Shown: positions 22,356 through 33,356 of the stretch, one piece after another
How the letters are laid out: each line of letters starts with the position of its first letter
How positions within the stretch are numbered: the first letter of the stretch is position 1
Assembly: GCA_021399435.1 (NCBI GenBank)
Contig: JAJTUP010000003.1
Span: 930,001-994,000 of the forward strand
Direction: 5' to 3'
DNA length: 64,000 bases
Source of the DNA: Diaporthe sp. PMI_573
Lineage: Eukaryota; Ascomycota; Sordariomycetes; Diaporthales; Diaporthaceae
Notes under the pieces: model-generated
Told to the model about the DNA's origin: nothing
Databases searched by the model: none
The model's input: the letters and a program-made list of their open reading frames with translations, nothing else
Translations under genes and position numbers: made by a program

Positions 22356-23183
22356 TATTGGCTTGATACGTCTGGACATTTGCTGCTTGCTGCTTGCTTT
22401 GCTCTTTCATATATGCCTGAAAGTATGTTAGTGCCTACCATTGCTCTCACACTTTCTAATCTGGAAACTCACAGTCTCTTTCCCCATCTTGGTTGACCAA
22501 ATCGGCTCTTTGGGGTCCTCGGTCAACAGCAGGTCTCCGGATTCCTGCAGGAGATGACGTCCGACCAGGGGTTTGGCAATCCGAGGGTCATTGGGTGGGT
22601 CGTTAGGTTGGAGGACATAAAAGATCGCCTTGATTTGTTGGTGTTCTTTGCCAACAAGTGTCAATTCGACAAACTCCTCACAGATGATATCTGCATTGAC
22701 TGTCTCGCCCTGAAAAGGGTTGGATCCGAGAGACCGGACCTGGAATCCGCGGTCGGTGGCCATTCCTCGAGTGAGAAAATTGGCATTGGTTCCCTCATCA
22801 ACCTCGACTTCCACAGAGCGCCGGACCGCACAACGATCGTCGAGGACGGTCATCCATCGGATGTACTTATTAGTTCCTGCTTTGCGTTCTTCTGCCTTCT
22901 TCTCTTCGGATTCGATCATCTAGGGAGCGCCAGCTGGCGTTAGCAGTTGCACCTCAGGGAAACTCGACGGCCAATCCGAGACGCATACTTCTTTGATTTT
23001 GATTGCTTTGGCGTCTTCTGTTCGTGCTGGACCTGGAAAGAAAAAGCCGGAAAAATTCCGAAAATTTTCCCTATCCAAGTTCGTCTGTTCAATAGTCTCG
23101 ATCCTTTCCCTGTAGCTGTCCACTGACATCCCTCCCTGCTCGATGATCTTCCTCTCCGCCTCTTCACCGAGCGATGAAGGCAT

Positions 23184-23883
23184 GTTGCTAAAGCAACACT
23201 AAAGCAACAAGGTGATAGTGATTAGGAGTTTTAATAGCGGTAGCTCAAATGAATGTGTGTCCCAACGGTGGCCGAGAGAAGAAAAGAAATTGGATCAGGC
23301 TCTCAGGCTGCCGGCAGGGGCGGCCTCATATGTACCAACGAACTCATCAGCTAGAGGACCCAAGGCGGCAGTGAGGCCTCTTGGAACAGGCCGGCACACA
23401 TGGCTCCAGCCGTCTGCAGCCAAGTACAAGTGTAGAAACAGCAGACCAGTGTCTGAAGAGAGTGTGGTTGCACAGGAGGCGCCATCGAGCGCTGCACCCC
23501 CGTCATGTCTGACTTTCAAGCCCAGAGCATGCATGATTGAAGCAGGCTCTGGCCCTCGATATTCTCCATCAGACGTACATGTCTTAATCTGGAATCAATT
23601 CCAGCTCGTGCAGTCACCATGATAGGCCGTCGAAGGGCTGTACACGGGCTGAGCCTCAACGAGGCGTCTTGAGACAGATAAGCCGTTGCCAGTCAAGCAA
23701 GCTCGTAAGCTCTGCATAGTCTAGGCTTCTAAGACGGTTTTAAGGCCCCGGCTGCCATCTATACAAGGCAAGTCCGTATTCAAATTGCGCACGGCAACGG
23801 GTCATCTTCCTAGTCCTCGAATCTTTAGAATATGCCCTCTTTCCCATGAGTTGGCAAAGACATTCAAGTCGAAGCTCACACGA
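23184..23883. other. intergenic DNA, possible coding scrap
   Basis: No supported gene. Minus-strand frames around 23295-23640 look faintly protein-like (a Gly- and Asp-rich start, then LLFLHLYLAADGWSHVCRPVP), but there is no recognised family and no clean gene structure. It serves as promoter for both flanking divergent genes. Confidence 0.35.
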
Positions 23884-24958
23884 ATGCCCGTGACCATGGA
23901 AGGATACGCCAAAGTTGCACACCTAATGTCCAGGTATGAGGAATTTGCAATTCTGAAACGTTTCAAGGCTCTCAACTACCAGAACCTTCTCTACCGTCAA
24001 GCGGAGATAACATATCTCCAAGAGGACCTCGAGAAGCTTGCGGAGAGGGATGCCACGGATGGAATGCGTCAGTTTTACACGAAGGATTGGTGGGCTTTGG
24101 CTCACACCGAGACGAAGAAGGAGGGGGGTGAACAATGGCGCAAGGTCCAGCAGATCAGGAAAAGGCTTGATGATTACAGTACGAGAAATGAAAATATCAG
24201 GTAATTTTGGTGTACTGACAAAGGAAACTAGATGACCAACTGCTAAAACTCACCACACTTGCAAAACTGGACGGGCCGGCTGCACCTGACCTGAAGTTTC
24301 TCAAAGATTGGTTTGAAAGACGAGACATGGGATTCTTCCCCATTTGGGGTTTGGATAAACAGTCATGGGAGGACGAGGGCGATTTAATTGCTATTAAGCC
24401 ACGCTTGCTCCAAGACCCGGTCACACGGTTCTTCGAATCACTGATCTCCGTATTTCACAAATTACTCGGAGAGAAACTGAAGGTTAGAAACAACGATGGC
24501 TGACACCGATTTCCCAAAATTATACAGATATACTGATCCAAAAGTACGCATTAGGACCCTGAAAGCCCTGAGCTCGGCGACTCGATTTATCATTATAAGA
24601 AGTCGCTCCTCTTTGGCGCCGCCGATATCTTCACCACAGTGATCGCATCACTGCTTCCAATGTTGTCAATTATAGTACTGTTCTTTGTGTCGTCAAATGC
24701 GCTAAGATTGATCATAATCACACTATTCTCGGCGTGTTTCTCACTTGCGCTCGCTCTGACGACGAACGCGCGACGGATCGAGATTTTCGCGGCCACGGCA
24801 GCGTAGGTTACTCCATTTGTCCCACAAAAGATGAATCCAAGAGTTCAGAACGGACTGGATGAACAGAGGACATAATGATCATGCTGCTAACAAAGTTTTG
24901 TTGCAGATTTGCGGCGGTAAATGTGGTGTTCTTAACAAGTGAGACAGCGGCTTTGTGA
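23884..24958 (+). CDS. DUF6594 membrane protein
   Basis: A fungal DUF6594 protein of 281 residues from four exons. Introns: 24179-24231 (53 nt), 24483-24554 (72 nt) and 24803-24906 (104 nt, CTAAC branch). The exon lengths 295, 251, 248 and 52 keep the frame throughout. The N-terminal half is helical, with the family pattern EGYAKVAHLMSRYEEFAILK, then LNYQNLLYRQAEITYLQEDLE. The first intron rejoins as RLDDYNDQLL, as in relatives. The C-terminal third has hydrophobic membrane segments (DIFTTVIASLLPMLSIIVLFF, LRLIIITLFSACFSLALAL, FAAVNVVFL), the usual end of the family. Function of DUF6594 is unknown. The ATG at 23896 (ACCATGG) is an alternative start; an upstream in-frame ATG at 23785 is less likely. 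Confidence 0.85.
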
Positions 24959-25121
24959 GCCCACAAATGCAGGCGGTGGTTGGGAGAAAACGCTGCAAAA
25001 GACTCATGGACCTGGAGGTCGCTGTCGTTTCAAGTATTCTGTACATTTTCAATTGGTCTTACTGGCTGTCAGCAGAGCCTCGCCATTCACACAGAAAGAC
25101 CCCTGATTACATGCATGTGCT

Positions 25122-25132
25122 GCAATATTTGC
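25122..25132. repeat. 11-bp target-site duplication, left copy of the MULE
   Basis: GCAATATTTGC, identical in sequence and direction to the copy at 28166-28176. MULEs usually make 8-11 bp duplications. Confidence 0.85.
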
Positions 25133-25193
25133 AATGAAAACGGATATTCGCAGGGCAAAAAACGGATGGTACAGGGGAAGATGTACCACCCCA
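25133..25193 (+). repeat. left terminal inverted repeat of the MULE
   Basis: Starts AATGAAAACGGATATTCGC and ends at ACCACCCCA. It matches the right end across 61 bp except for the third base. Confidence 0.93.
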
Positions 25194-28104
25194 CTGCTGC
25201 AGCCAATCAGAAGCCACCATTCAACCTCAAGTAAACAACCACCATAGTCTTTTTTAGCCAACCTAATTACCAACCTACAAAGCCCCCATCGCCACCAACC
25301 TTCTTTTAACAACCCTCAATCAACGCCACGTTGCATCGCTTAACTTCTCGTCACAATCAATCGTTTCTGTATTAAAGAGAACCCCCAATCACTTAGATCT
25401 TCTATTTTCAGCGTTACAGCAATGGCGCAAGTCCCTAATTACTCAGGGCTTGAGGCGTAGTAGCAAGCCGATTGTTATAAATAGAACGCCAATATCACCG
25501 CAACCAACCATCGCCAGCCAGCCCTTTCTACGCCTTCAGCATACTTAAAACTTTTTCACAATGGTTACGACACTTATAAGGCCCTCAAGGCTAATTTAGA
25601 TAAAGCCACAAAAATGTCTGGCTATGTTATGGCGAAGGTTGATTCTGGTATAAATTATGCCCGTTTGCAGTACAGCCGCGGCACTATATGCCCAAGCACT
25701 GCGACAAAAGCCTCCTCCGCCATGATAAAGGCTAGCTACAGCTAGTCAGCACTTGCCCACTACATAAAGGAGACTGCTAGGAAGTAGGTACTACGCCTAG
25801 ATAAAGAGAAGCACCTCTATCACAGCCCTCAGGAGGTACCCAAAGCCCAGCACAGCTAGGTAAAGTTAGCAAAAGAACATCACGATCTTCTCACCTATAC
25901 GGCTACAGACCCGTCCCTCGCCAAGCCAAAGAAACTCGAAGCAGCCCTCTACCAAGAGTACCCGGGCATACTACTAGGGCTAAACACCATAAAGAATTAG
26001 CTTGCAGACTTTCAAAAGGAGAAGCAGGGCATCTACATACCTACCCAAGCATTATTAGACTAGCTTAAGAAGAAGGGTTGCTAGTATTGTTAGACCACTA
26101 ACGATGAGGGCAACATCATAGGCATCTTCTAATATATAAAGCAGTAAATCGAGTAGTTGCGAGAGTGACGATTCTCACAGGCTATCTCGCTCGATTATAC
26201 CTACTCAACAAACAACAAGAAGATGCCCTTCCTCCAAGTAATGGTAGTAACCCACACAAAGAAGATACTACTACTATTTCAAGGCATTGTTAATAACAAG
26301 CGAGAATCTAGCTTCTAGTAGCTTCTTAAGCAGGTTGACGAGCTTCTCCGCTAGTACAGAAACAACCCTCCGAGCCTCTTCATCACCAACTACAATACTA
26401 CTCTAATTAACGCCCTTGAGTACTAATTCCCCAAGGTACGCCATCAGCTATGTGTCTTCCATATAAACATAAACGTTATCCTTAACATCAAGAAGAAGTA
26501 GCGGAAGCCAGCAGTGACGGGGGTGGTGACGGGAGGCCCGGAGGCGATAGCACTAGAGGGAAATACCATAGAGGGCACCAAGGCTGAAGATATTAAAGAA
26601 GATGATGAGGACCTTGCTTTCCTAATAGCGCCGGCAAGAGGAAAGGCCACGGTACCCTCACAGGTACCTAACGAGGTACCATACACCTAAACAGCCCTCT
26701 TCAACCTCATCAAGTTTATAGAGTACTCTATAGATCATGAGGTGTACAATATAGCTTGGCGACAGCTTTAAGAAGTCTTCTTAGACCAGACGGCGATCCT
26801 TTAGTACCTCAAGACGTAGTACATTGACAAGGCTAAGAAGGTTATCGCCAAATAGGCTACACACGCAATCTACAAAACCCTCAACTTTGGCTTACATACA
26901 ACCTCCTCTACAGAGCAATGGCACCACCATGTAAAGACCTATCTAGGCCACGGGATGGGGAATCTTCTTTATCTGATAGAGGCTGATAACGCTGCTATTA
27001 AGGATGCGGCTTGCGCCTTCCATGATAAGGAGGGGAAGCAGAAGACAGCAACACTCACAAAGTACAACGGGCAGAAGTGGCTTGGGAAGCTTCCACAGCA
27101 GGTCGCTAGAGCAGCGCTAGACCTTCTCGCAATAGAGTACTAGAAGGCGTTAAAGATGCTTTAAAAAGAAGCCCCACAAGGATACTATAAACCTCCAGAA
27201 GCTTCTTCTAGCAATAGCAGACCTTCCGGGTACTACTATGCCGTCTATACTCAGTACAGCGTAATCTGTGCAAATCGTATCGCCGATAAAGAGGAGGCTT
27301 CCCTTCCCCTCGAGAAGAGCAACCTTCATGAAGCTTGGTACCTCGATCGTAACCTCTACGTTAAAAACCCGCTCCTCGGTATACTCTCGCCAAAGAAGGT
27401 CACGGCCACGAAGGGCAGGCCTTGGGAGATCGCCACATTCGCTGGCAACGAGGAGGGTGTCTTTAAGAAGCATGGGAAAGCCGTGATAGGTAAAAAGACG
27501 ACCTCTACCACTACAAGTCTAGGCAGCAGAGCTGGCGATAAGACGAGGGTAACGACGGCTTTAGTACAGCGCGTAAATTCAGCCTTCGAGTAGAATGACG
27601 AGACCCTCCAGTCCCTGGATGAAGAGGACGCCCATGGCGGCGATGCACAGCACGCTGGCGTCCCTCCAAAGCAGCAGCCGGCAAGAAGGGTCACAAAGAA
27701 GGCAACTCAGCAGCCTCGGAAGCAGAGGGTGCCGGCAGACATCAGGAAGACTTCAGAAGCCAGCACACCCTCAAGCACAAGATCAGGGGCTAAGCGGCAG
27801 CGTACGGCGGCTATCAGAAGCATCAACTAGTTGCCACGGGTAGATCTAACGGTTAGGGACATCGTCGGCAACGACATCGGCGACAGCGGCGACGGCAAGG
27901 AGGAGGAGGAGATACTAGACGAGATTATGGTCCGTACAGACTAGATATGTAGCAAAACACCATGGATTTAAGCGATTTGCGCTACAGCGAGTATCGCGAT
28001 GGGCACATTCGGCGTGGCAGTGACGAGTATGTACGGCTATGTGGGCTGCAGGGTCAAAATAATGGTGCCCATACTATTTTGGGTGTGGCGCGTTGTCTGT
28101 GCGT

Positions 28105-28165
28105 TGGGGTGGTACATCTTCCCCTGTACCATCCGTTTTTTGCCCTGCGAATATCCGTTTTCTTT
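28105..28165 (-). repeat. right terminal inverted repeat of the MULE
   Basis: Begins TGGGGTGGTACATC and ends CCGTTTTCTTT, next to the second target copy. Confidence 0.93.
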
Positions 28166-28176
28166 GCAATATTTGC
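28166..28176. repeat. 11-bp target-site duplication, right copy of the MULE
   Basis: GCAATATTTGC, a direct repeat of the left copy. It lies 152 bp before the HET start codon. Confidence 0.85.
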
Positions 28177-28328
28177 CACGAGGCGGCTCCCAACAACGAG
28201 GAGCAGATGCGAGTATTTAAGCGAGTTGAACTCCCCGCAGCTGTTTTTCCCACGTACAACATTCATAAGCTTAATCTACAGTCTTTCTGATACATTGCAA
28301 TCTCGACTGACCGGCTTCATATAGCACG

Positions 28329-30554
28329 ATGGCGCGCTGTCAGCCCTGCTCTAAATTGTACCTCGCTGAATTAGTTCCTAATTATTGGCACGCCAATCAA
28401 GAGTATCCCCATGTCTCTACGCGGCGTGCACACCACCCCTCCTTCAAGGACCTCGAACAGGCGGCAGAACGTGGCTGTGAGCTCTGTGGACTAGTCGTAG
28501 AGCTTTTCAAATCAGTCAACGGGAGGGACACCGACTCTTGGGATTGGCCGAAGGGACTGCTCGAGGAGCAAAGCGATGACCATGTCTCTGTGCACCGTCT
28601 GGTCCAACAGCTCCCAGACTCGATCCATACGAGAGTCCAGATTTACATTGGGACCAGCCACATGTACGACTCTAGAACCATAGAGGGACCTCAAAAACCG
28701 GTGCTCGATCTTTTGATGGTCCATGTGGGCCCTCATTGGAAGTCCGAGAGGAAAGTGCCTACGCTGAAGATGAAGTTGAGGACACGCCATTCTACGGAAA
28801 GTTTGTGATTCACCCATATTGAACATTGGGAAGTGCTCAAAGACTGATGGTTTTGTTCAGACCGAGTTGTTCAGTTCTACGGGTACCACGTCGGTAGTCT
28901 CCCTGTTGACCCTTACACTGGATCAGATGCAAACTTGGAGCTCGCCAGGGAGTGGCTGAGCACCTGCAAGCAGCACCACGGCAATTGCTGGACTGGGGAT
29001 GTACCCAGGCTCCCCACCAGAGTCATCAACGTTGGCGTCAACTCTGATTTTCGAGACGTCCAGTTAGTAGTGCCGGAGCAGGGGTCGAAGGCAGAATATG
29101 TGGCTCTCAGCCACTGTTGGGGCGGTGAGATTGACCTCAAGCTCAACGGGGAGAATCTTGAGAAATACTGCAGAACCGGTCTTCCTTTTGAGGATCTCCC
29201 TGCGAATTTCAAAGACGCCATAAAGGTGACGCGGAAGCTCGGGATCCGCTATCTGTGGATCGACTCTCTGTGCATCCTCCAGGACTCGACGGCAGACTGG
29301 GAACGAGAATCGAAAACGATGACAACCGTGTATAGCGACTGCACACTCACTGTGTTAGCTATGTCATCCGAAGAAAGCGCACATGGGTTCCTGTCGCGTG
29401 AGACAGATGAACGAAGGGTCATGCATCGGGAGACCGTCCGCGTCAATTTTCTGCGGGACTCTGGCACGGATGTGGAGGCAACGATCGGGAGGTTTGACGC
29501 AAATCAAGAGGAGCCCCTCATTGAGCTGGAGCGTGGTTGGAACGGAAAAGGCCCCGGCGCCTTGGCTCGTCGGGGATGGACGCTGCAAGAATATGTCTTG
29601 TCGCCGCGGCTTTTATTGTACGGCGCCAACCTAGTGCATTGGACCTGTCCATCTGCGCGTCGGAGTGCAAACGGGATGAGTGGAATACACAGTGACGACA
29701 AGAAGCATCTGGGGATCCCGCCTGTTCTCTCGAATGGGATCCTGGAAGAGATTTTCTGGAATTACTATATGCTCGTCGACAACTATTCTGCAAGGCAGCT
29801 GACCAAAGCCTCGGACAAACTTCCCGCATTCTCGGGAATCGCACAACATTTCCAGCCAGTACTTGGCGACTATTTGGCAGGTCTTTGGCGGGATGACATT
29901 GTCCGCGGCCTGTGGTGGGTCAAACATGTCGGGGGAGAGCCTGTCTCGGATTACCGGGCACCTTCTTGGTCTTGGGCTTCGGTCGACGGTCCCGTATGGT
30001 ATGCGGCATGTCCCAAAAAAAGAGGTCCCTTGGACGTTCAGATGCTGGATTATGCTATCCGTCTCACCAACCCCAAGAACCCATTCGGCCAGGTCCGGTC
30101 GGCCTCTCTTACGCTACGAGGGTGGACGATGAGACTGGATCGCCCCCTGAAGTACCGCGAGAATCCCGGCGACGGTATCGATGATCTTTTCGACCTCACT
30201 ATTGACGAGATTCTGCAGGGCGGAAACTGCCATGACGATCGTGAGTGGTCAAAAACCCGCGGCGTGTTCCTGCACGGTCGAGGTTCCCGGGAACAAGGTG
30301 TCACCATCGTTGGGGAAGGCCACACGTCCTGGATCAAGATAGGGAGCTACTTCATCATCTCTGGAAAGTACGTAGTACTTCTTCTCTGCGCCTTTCCGAG
30401 GGGGAAAGGGCCCCGGCGGCAAATGAACTGTCTCATCTTGGAAAGCATGCATGGGCTGCGCCACGAAGTCTTCAAACGAGTCGGGACACTTGAGGGCTAT
30501 GTATCATCAAACGCCTTGAAGAAGTGGGAACGTCGGGAAGTCACTATCATATGA
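28329..30554 (+). CDS. HET-domain (heterokaryon incompatibility) protein
   Basis: A 721-residue HET protein from two exons; the 60-nt intron 28801-28860 has an unusual GTTTGT donor but rejoins the frame as NRVVQFYGYHVG. The N-terminus has two CxxC pairs (CQPC, CELC). The HET domain covers about residues 235-390: YVALSHCWGG, FKDAIKVTRKLGIRYLWIDS then LCILQ, TVYSDCTLTVLAMSS and, near its end, RGWTLQEYVLSPRLLLYG. HET proteins trigger cell death when genetically different hyphae fuse; many act with NLR or other recognition partners. The rest shows APSWSWASVDG, common in the family. The gene is intact. The MULE 152 bp upstream probably replaced part of its promoter. Confidence 0.9.
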
Positions 30555-30994
30555 GCATTTACTGTGGACACAAAAGCCAAAGAATATCACCCGGTCAGCC
30601 TGGTTGGCTGTTGAGCCACTGTGTCTACATGGTCCTGGCAGGGGCAGCGCTTCGGTAGCAAAGGAAGCACACGGAGGCAGGCCTGCATGTGAGAAATATT
30701 GTTTCCAGTGACGGTAAAAAGTACCGCTGCGCTCAGAGCGCCTCCTGGAAACTCAGGTCACTCTCCGTTACGGTATGTCTAATGAAGTTCAGCCTCTCCA
30801 TCTGGGCAATTGTAAACTATCTGCCTCCCACGTTGCACAGGCCTACCAAGAAAATTGATCAGGAGGTTAACAGTATGGAAAGTCACAAGATCAGGTGGTC
30901 ATGCGGTTGAAGAGTGTCACTGTAGGAAGAAAAAATTTATTCAGGCCGACGGACCACTGATACCCGAGTATGCTTGTCCTGTTGCATGAGTAAG

Positions 30995-31073
30995 GGTTCG
31001 TTTTTAATATGTGTACATGCTCCTGTAGAGCTGTAGACGGTCCATTTACACAGTGGTAAACACCCAAAGACCC
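30995..31073 (+). repeat. dispersed ~80-bp repeat, copy 2
   Basis: Partner of the copy near 9.9 kb: same order of blocks, more diverged in the centre. Confidence 0.6.
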
Positions 31074-31809
31074 AGAGTTAGGTATCATACGGTGCTGATG
31101 ACAATACATCTGTGGAGCACAGTTATCTTGGGCTAAAAATATAGGTAGCCTCTTGACAGCCGCATAGACGAGACTAGTCGAGACCAGCTTCTTGCGGTTA
31201 CATAAGTAAACAAGCTCATCAGTCTTCGTGTCTCTCAAGGTCCATACAGTCAGACTTCTCGTAGAGCAGGGTCATATTCAAAGGTGGGTTCTTTTACTAT
31301 TTCAGTGCTAGAAACCTTAGGCTACTCTTTTTTAAAGGGAAGCTGAGTTGAGTAGTTACTTAAAGGTGTTTATTTATTTTTACAACCCCCTTTTAGAGGA
31401 CCCATACTAGTACGCGCTTGTGCCGTGAGCTAGCTAGACAGTTCATTTTAGTTGAGCACATGACGAAGACTCAAAATCGAATACATCTAACAGTCTCTTG
31501 CCTGCCCCCTGAGTTCCTTGCTTCTGATACATGTCTAAATGTGTTAGATTCAATAGGAGGTGGTTCCACTTCTCCTCCAACCTGGTCTTACACCGGTCTT
31601 GTGACGACTTATTCTTCCACTAAGTTACTCTGGCATCTGAGACTAGTGAAGTCTTTTCTGACCTATTTTGCTCATTTGGGTTCTCATTTATATGCTCATC
31701 CAGGTCCTCTTTCGCATCGCTAATACACACTAACACCAATCTCAACACTCTAGTGCTCATTCACAATGTCTGCTTACTGATCTTGCTGGTTTGTGTCTGT
31801 CCAGAAACA

Positions 31810-31818
31810 TATATAAAG
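31810..31818 (+). promoter_or_regulatory. putative TATA box of the RNase H-fold gene
   Basis: TATATAAAG, about 275 bp before the ATG, followed by C-rich then CT-repeat leader DNA (TCTCTCTCTCTC at about 32021). Position and context fit a fungal promoter; not tested. Confidence 0.4.
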
Positions 31819-32092
31819 GAGGCTCCCCTCCCCCCAAAACATCTCCCGAACTTGAATCTGGAAAACCAAACACACATCTCCAAACAAAAAGTCCTGTTCA
31901 ACCACAGTTGAGAACAACACACTCAACAACCACTCTGATACTACCACACTCGTATCACTACACTCATACTCTTTCTCTCTAATACTTCTATCACAACTTG
32001 AGTCGCTTTTAAGCAAAAAGTCTCTCTCTCTCTCCACAAGCTATCAGCACATCACCCATCTTCGCCCACGCACACCAAAGATCACAGTCAAA

Positions 32093-33356
32093 ATGGGTCG
32101 CAAGAACAAGGGCGCGAAGAAGCTGAACCAGCGCAGCCGCAAGCTCGCTGAGGACAATACCAAAACAAACAACAACAAGCAGGCGGCTGTTGAGACCAAC
32201 AGCCAATATCAAGACGGGGTTGTTGAAACCAACAACCAAACTCAATACACCGCTGTCGAAACCAACAGCCACCACCAAGACACCGCTGTTGAAATCAACG
32301 GCCACCACCAAGATACCGCTGTTGAAACCAGCAGCCAAAAGCAAGGCATCCACGATGAACGGACCGAGGACTTGTATGTACCACTCTCCCCACATCCCAT
32401 GTCCTGAGAACCATCTACTAACTCTGAACAGTGTCATCAACGTCCCGGCCACAGAAGCAAAGGCCCTTGAGATTGCCAACGAGGCATCCAAGGCTGACTT
32501 CGACCCCGCCAACCATATCTTCTTCACATATGGTGCCAGTGTCCCAGAGAAAAAGACCCGTCTGGCACTCGGCGAGGTGGCGAACAACAACCATGAGCCG
32601 AAAAGATTGGCAGGCGCTGCTGCCATCTACAAACAACCCTCTGCCAACAACACCAAAGGCAGATGGCGTGGACAGCAGTGGACCCTCGGCCACTGCGAGA
32701 CGACCAGCGGAGCTGACGCTGAGATCGTCGCCATTTCAGAGTGCCTCAGTATCGTCGCTGAGGAACTCGGCCCCGCCAAAGACCAAAAGACGGCACCAAA
32801 AATCACCTTCATCACGCACAACCAAGACGCAACCAACCAAATCGGTCGGGTCCGCTACATCGACCCCGCCAAGGGCCTTCCCGAGGGCACGCCTGCTCTC
32901 CTCGAGATCGTCAAGAAATCACAGTGTCTTCGCCAAAGCGTCGGTGCCGTCATCGAGCTGCTCTGCGTCCCACAGCACGCACTCGAGCTCAAGCTGCACA
33001 GCGATTCTCGACCCCTATCCGTCAAGGGCGACAGACTCGCAGAATTTGCAGCACGGAAGGCCACCACATCTCGAGGTCCCTTCCAGCAGCAAAATGGTCA
33101 GACTAACAACCAAGTCTTGACCTCCCCGCCTTTAGCGCAATCAACATCAACATACCTGCGCTACAAGGACAGGTACCTTCGGCTCAGGCAACAGCAAGAA
33201 AAAAACGCCATCAGCGCAAATACTTGGGCAAACAGATGTAGCACAAATCAAGTCTCAGCACCTGTGATCGCTGAGCACATACTGCCTCTGGGAAAACAGG
33301 CACCAGCAACAGGCAGTATACAAACAAAAGAATCGGAGATGTTTTTTTTCCATTGA
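32093..33356 (+). CDS. RNase H-fold protein with N-terminal repeats
   Basis: Two exons; the 58-nt intron 32374-32431 has GTATGT and a CTACTAAC branch, and the product has 401 residues. The basic start (MGRKNKGAKKLNQRSRKL) may be a nuclear or nucleolar signal. Residues about 31-85 contain five imperfect 11-residue repeats around AVETNSHHQDT. The rest follows the RNase HI order seen in fungal RNase H-like proteins and in LINE/retroelement RNase H: HIFFTYGAS (first Asp position replaced by Tyr), RLAGAAAIY, GADAEIVAISECLSIVAEEL (Glu-containing helix), KITFITHNQDATNQI (usual T-D-S/N replaced by T-H-N) and KGDRLAEFAARKA (last Asp). Two of the four usual acidic residues seem replaced, so it may bind without cutting. 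Role unknown. Confidence 0.65.
32184..32345 (+). repeat. coding minisatellite, about 33-bp units
   Basis: About five imperfect units of 30-33 bp within exon 1, each carrying a variant of GAAACCAACAGCCACCACCA. They encode the 11-residue repeats of the RNase H-fold protein. Confidence 0.7.

Larger units (their letters stand above)
20393..23183 (-). pseudogene. retropepsin-like gene interrupted by a pogo transposon
   Basis: Three host exons on the minus strand: 23183-22989, 22919-22473 and a last exon whose two parts are 22416-22356 and 20496-20393. Introns 22920-22988 (GTATGC, CTAAC) and 22417-22472 (GTGAGT, ACTAAC) are clean. A pogo element lies inside the last exon. Counting one TA copy, the exon parts add to 165 nt (55 codons) and the Gln-rich frame continues to a TAG, giving 268 codons in all. 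The centre resembles an aspartic retropepsin fold: VEVDEGTNANFLT in place of the usual D-T/S-G, then CEEFVELTLVGK, AIFYV and KPLVGRHLL (the LLG-type end). So it is likely a peptidase-like domain that replaced the residue after the catalytic Asp. Function unknown. With the insertion, translation would run into the element, so it is probably disabled. Confidence 0.75.
25133..28165 (+). mobile_element. Mutator-like element (MULE, Hop-like) with a decayed transposase
   Basis: A 3033-bp element with 61-bp terminal inverted repeats that differ at one base, and an 11-bp target duplication. One frame of 841 codons, from the ATG at 25422 to the TAG at 27942-27944, encodes a MULE transposase; checks at 26193, 27240 and 27942 all fall in phase, so decay is by stop codons (chiefly TAG), not frameshifts. 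The catalytic region shows LDYTYSTNNKKMPFLQVMVV (first Asp), FQGIVNNKRESSF, FITNYNTTLINALEY (second Asp lost to Asn) and HQLCVFHININV (C/FH motif). A basic, Ser/Thr-rich tail follows. Size and layout match the Hop family described in Fusarium oxysporum, to my knowledge. It lies between the DUF6594 gene and an intact HET gene. Confidence 0.9.
30555..32092. other. intergenic DNA between the HET and RNase H-fold genes
   Basis: No supported gene. It contains the second copy of the ~80-bp dispersed repeat, AT-rich stretches around 31300-31400, and near the end a TATA box and CT-rich leader for the next gene. Confidence 0.5.

Noticed and set aside
22917..22922. In-frame TAG in the retropepsin-like gene, seeming to split it into two ORFs
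   Set aside because: A clean 69-nt intron (GTATGC donor, GCTAAC branch, CCTAG acceptor) removes it and keeps phase 0, so it is not a nonsense mutation.
23212..23640. Possible gene on either strand between the retropepsin-like and DUF6594 genes
   Set aside because: No family motif, no convincing start or introns, and both strands are open; only noted as a possible scrap.
24201..24231. A 31-nt intron in the DUF6594 gene
   Set aside because: Too short, and it brings a TGA into frame. The donor 22 nt upstream gives a 53-nt intron and the expected family sequence.
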